Shown: in pieces, positions 16,176 to 17,597 of the stretch
Layout: each line of letters starts with the position of its first letter
Position numbering within the stretch: the stretch's first letter is position 1
DNA from: Akkermansiaceae bacterium UBA4145
GTDB taxonomy: Bacteria > Verrucomicrobiota > Verrucomicrobiia > Verrucomicrobiales > Akkermansiaceae
Length of the DNA: 17,597 bases
Reading direction: 5' to 3'
NCBI GenBank assembly: GCA_002380675.1
Contig: DFWB01000322.1
Coordinates: 1-17,597 of the forward strand
The notes under the pieces: generated by a model
What the model saw: the letters and a program-made list of their open reading frames with translations, nothing else
The model's database searches: none
What the model was told of the DNA's origin: nothing
Made by a program: the position numbers and the translations under genes

Positions 16176-17354
16176 TTAATTTAAATTCGTAACTTTCTGA
16201 TAAACCTCTCTTGCAAGAACCAGCTCCTCATTAGCTGGTATAACCAGAATCTGGACTGGCGATTCCTCCCCGCTGACCTTGGCTTCGCCACCGCCAGCGA
16301 CTTCATTTCTGTCTGTATCGAGCACTATTCCCAATCCTTCCAAGCCCTCGCAGACAGCAGCTCTGAGCCATGGGTTATTCTCCCCGATACCGGCGGTAAA
16401 AACGAAGGCCTCAAGCCCTCCCAACTCGAAAAGCATTGAAGAGGCCCATCGCCGAACCTCATGAACAAAGATCTCAACCGCAATTTGAGCCTCGGGGTTC
16501 CCTTCGAGCGCAGCTGAACGCACATCGCGCATATCGTTACCAACACCAGAAAGCCCTAGCAACCCGCTCTCTGAAGAGAGCTGCTGAGACGCCTCCTCGA
16601 TCGTGAGACCAAGAGCCTTGGCCGCATAGGGCAAAGCACCCGCATCAAGATCACCCACTCTGTTATTCTGCGGCACACCGCTCTGAGGGGAGAACCCCAT
16701 GCTCGTGCCGATCGCCAATCCATTTCGGATACCTGTAACCGAGCTGCTTCCGCCGAGGTGACAGGATATCACGCGAAGGGGACGCTCCAACTTTTGAGGC
16801 CCTTCCTGATACAGCCCGCGAACAAGCTTCGCAACGTCGGGACGTCCCAGCATCTCAGCAGATCTCTCGGCAATGAACTTATGACTCGCTCCATGAAAGC
16901 CATGCCGCCTGATGCCGACATCATACCATGCCTGAGGAATGGCATATCGTCGTCCAGCCTCCGGCACCCATTGGTAAAATGCAGTCTCAAAAAGAGCAAC
17001 CCGACGGGCTTCGGGAAGGATTTCCCGGAACTGCCTGATCCCATCTGCATAGGCCGGGTTATGCGCCGGCGCAACGTCGGCAAAACCCTCAAGGGCTTCG
17101 ATCACCTCGTCACCGGCCTCCACACACCCACTTAAACCCCGTCCGAGCACAGTCTTAAATCCCACCGCTTCGATCTCGCCCGGGGATGCGACTCCATCGT
17201 TTTCCAGCGACACGAGGGCATCACGAATGGCCTCTCCATGATCAGAGATACGCTCATACCCACCCTCTGCCAACTGACTCTCCTCATCCTCACCCATTTC
17301 AAACAGGCGGAACTTGAAAGACGTTGAGCCAAGGTTGGCTACGAGAATCTTCAC
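16176..17354 (-). CDS. Acetate kinase family protein of the BMC operon
   Basis: A 392-residue ASKHA-fold kinase of the acetate/propionate kinase family (usual length about 400), which would turn acyl-phosphate and ADP into carboxylate and ATP, the last step of the compartment pathway. Seen motifs: NLGSTSFKF (Asn7), APAHNP, HGFHGASHK (His154), TSMGFSP, NNRVGDLD (Arg232), GNDMRD and IPANEELVLA. Compared from memory with Methanosarcina thermophila acetate kinase, Arg91 corresponds to Lys67 (GFKTV instead of GHRVV), Asp148 to Glu123 (FETAF instead of FDTAF), and Asn211 to Gly202 (HLGGSS instead of HLGNGS). The core is therefore divergent, perhaps tuned to lactoyl-phosphate, or less active. The start is GTG at 17354, fixed by the family N-terminus MKILV; no strong ribosome site. 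It lies between two BMC-H genes. I call the family with confidence, but not strict acetate kinase activity. Confidence 0.9.
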   Translation of the reverse strand: MKILVANLGSTSFKFRLFEMGEDEESQLAEGGYERISDHGEAIRDALVSLENDGVASPGEIEAVGFKTVLGRGLSGCVEAGDEVIEALEGFADVAPAHNPAYADGIRQFREILPEARRVALFETAFYQWVPEAGRRYAIPQAWYDVGIRRHGFHGASHKFIAERSAEMLGRPDVAKLVRGLYQEGPQKLERPLRVISCHLGGSSSVTGIRNGLAIGTSMGFSPQSGVPQNNRVGDLDAGALPYAAKALGLTIEEASQQLSSESGLLGLSGVGNDMRDVRSAALEGNPEAQIAVEIFVHEVRRWASSMLFELGGLEAFVFTAGIGENNPWLRAAVCEGLEGLGIVLDTDRNEVAGGGEAKVSGEESPVQILVIPANEELVLAREVYQKVTNLN

Positions 17355-17378
17355 GATGATTTCGGGGGAGAGCCGGGA

Positions 17379-17597
17379 TTACATTTCAACCAATTTCGAG
17401 AGATCCTCGTGAGGGCGAGGGATCACCTGGGTAGAGGCAACCTCACCTACCTGCGAGGCCGCCTCCGCACCCGCATCTACCGCCGCCTTTACTGCTGCGA
17501 CATCACCAGCGTAAAACCCGGTAACGAGTCCGGCTCCAATCTTTGTCCATCCCAACATCGAGACGTCTGCCGCCTTCAGCGCGGCATCGGAGGCCTC
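17379..17597 (-). CDS. BMC-H hexameric shell protein, C-terminal part (5' truncated)
   Basis: The frame is open to the window edge; 72 residues and a TAA stop at 17379-17381 are visible. It is clearly a BMC domain: ALKAADVSMLGWTKIGAGL, GDVAAVKAAVDAGAEAASQ and GEVASTQVIPRPHEDLSKLV follow the PduA/PduJ pattern. The pore loop reads KIGAGL instead of the KIGSGL found in many BMC-H proteins and the SIGSGL of the second BMC-H here, so the two shell proteins probably differ in pore properties. It ends with no extension after PRPHEDLSKLVEM, the canonical C-terminal helix. It is followed after 24 bp by the acetate kinase homologue. Confidence 0.95.
   Translation of the reverse strand, partial: EASDAALKAADVSMLGWTKIGAGLVTGFYAGDVAAVKAAVDAGAEAASQVGEVASTQVIPRPHEDLSKLVEM

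Larger units (their letters stand above)
12322..17597 (-). other. PV-type bacterial microcompartment operon (right end outside window)
   Basis: Eight consecutive same-strand genes with gaps of 2-29 bp encode two BMC-H shell proteins, three BMC-P vertex proteins, an acetate kinase homologue, a CoA-acylating aldehyde dehydrogenase and a class II aldolase. This set matches the microcompartment described in Planctomycetes and Verrucomicrobia for fucose and rhamnose breakdown through lactaldehyde. Phosphotransacylase, alcohol or lactate dehydrogenase, sugar kinase and regulator are not visible and may lie beyond 17597. No promoter for the operon is inside the window. Substrate is inferred from the known system, not from this sequence alone. 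Confidence 0.88.

Overview
The window looks like a chromosome segment from a bacterium of the Planctomycetota/Verrucomicrobiota group, most likely Verrucomicrobiota. The main evidence is a bacterial microcompartment (BMC) operon of the kind described in that group (PV-type: class II aldolase, CoA-acylating aldehyde dehydrogenase, acetate kinase homologue, several BMC-P proteins). A very large alpha-2-macroglobulin gene and an exported coiled-coil/TPR protein fit the same assignment. The phylum is an inference from gene content; no rRNA or other marker is present.

Layout. (1) Positions 1-4404, plus strand: the 3' end of a probable dnaX (DNA polymerase III tau/gamma), then polX (family X DNA polymerase with PHP domain) 20 bp downstream, then an exported coiled-coil/TPR protein. 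(2) Positions 4436-10555, minus strand and convergent with region 1: one 2039-residue secreted alpha-2-macroglobulin-like protein in which the thioester Cys and Gln are replaced by Ser and Asn. (3) Positions 10677-12120, minus strand: dinB (DNA polymerase IV) followed by a small DUF3820-type protein. (4) Positions 12322-17597, minus strand, running off the right edge: the BMC operon. In transcription order it encodes BMC-H (partial), an acetate kinase homologue, BMC-H, BMC-P, a PduP-like aldehyde dehydrogenase, BMC-P, BMC-P and a class II aldolase. Gaps between genes are only 2-29 bp.

How the BMC genes work together. From what is known of this BMC type, the aldolase splits fuculose- or rhamnulose-1-phosphate into dihydroxyacetone phosphate and L-lactaldehyde inside the shell. 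The aldehyde dehydrogenase turns lactaldehyde into an acyl-CoA. A phosphotransacylase, not in this window, would make the acyl-phosphate, and the acetate kinase homologue would recover ATP. BMC-H hexamers form the facets and BMC-P pentamers the vertices. The aldehyde dehydrogenase (N-terminal) and the aldolase (C-terminal) both carry a short amphipathic helix joined by a flexible linker, as expected for cargo targeting. The regulator, phosphotransacylase, alcohol dehydrogenase and sugar kinases are not seen and may lie beyond position 17597.

No rRNA, tRNA, insertion sequence, CRISPR array or convincing long repeat was seen. No gene-free stretch exceeds 300 bp; the longest is 12121-12321. I see no wholly unknown system. 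The points most worth a second look are the altered active site of the acetate kinase homologue, the two BMC-H pore variants, the Cys-bearing extension of the aldolase, and the thioester-less macroglobulin with its Trp-rich insertion.
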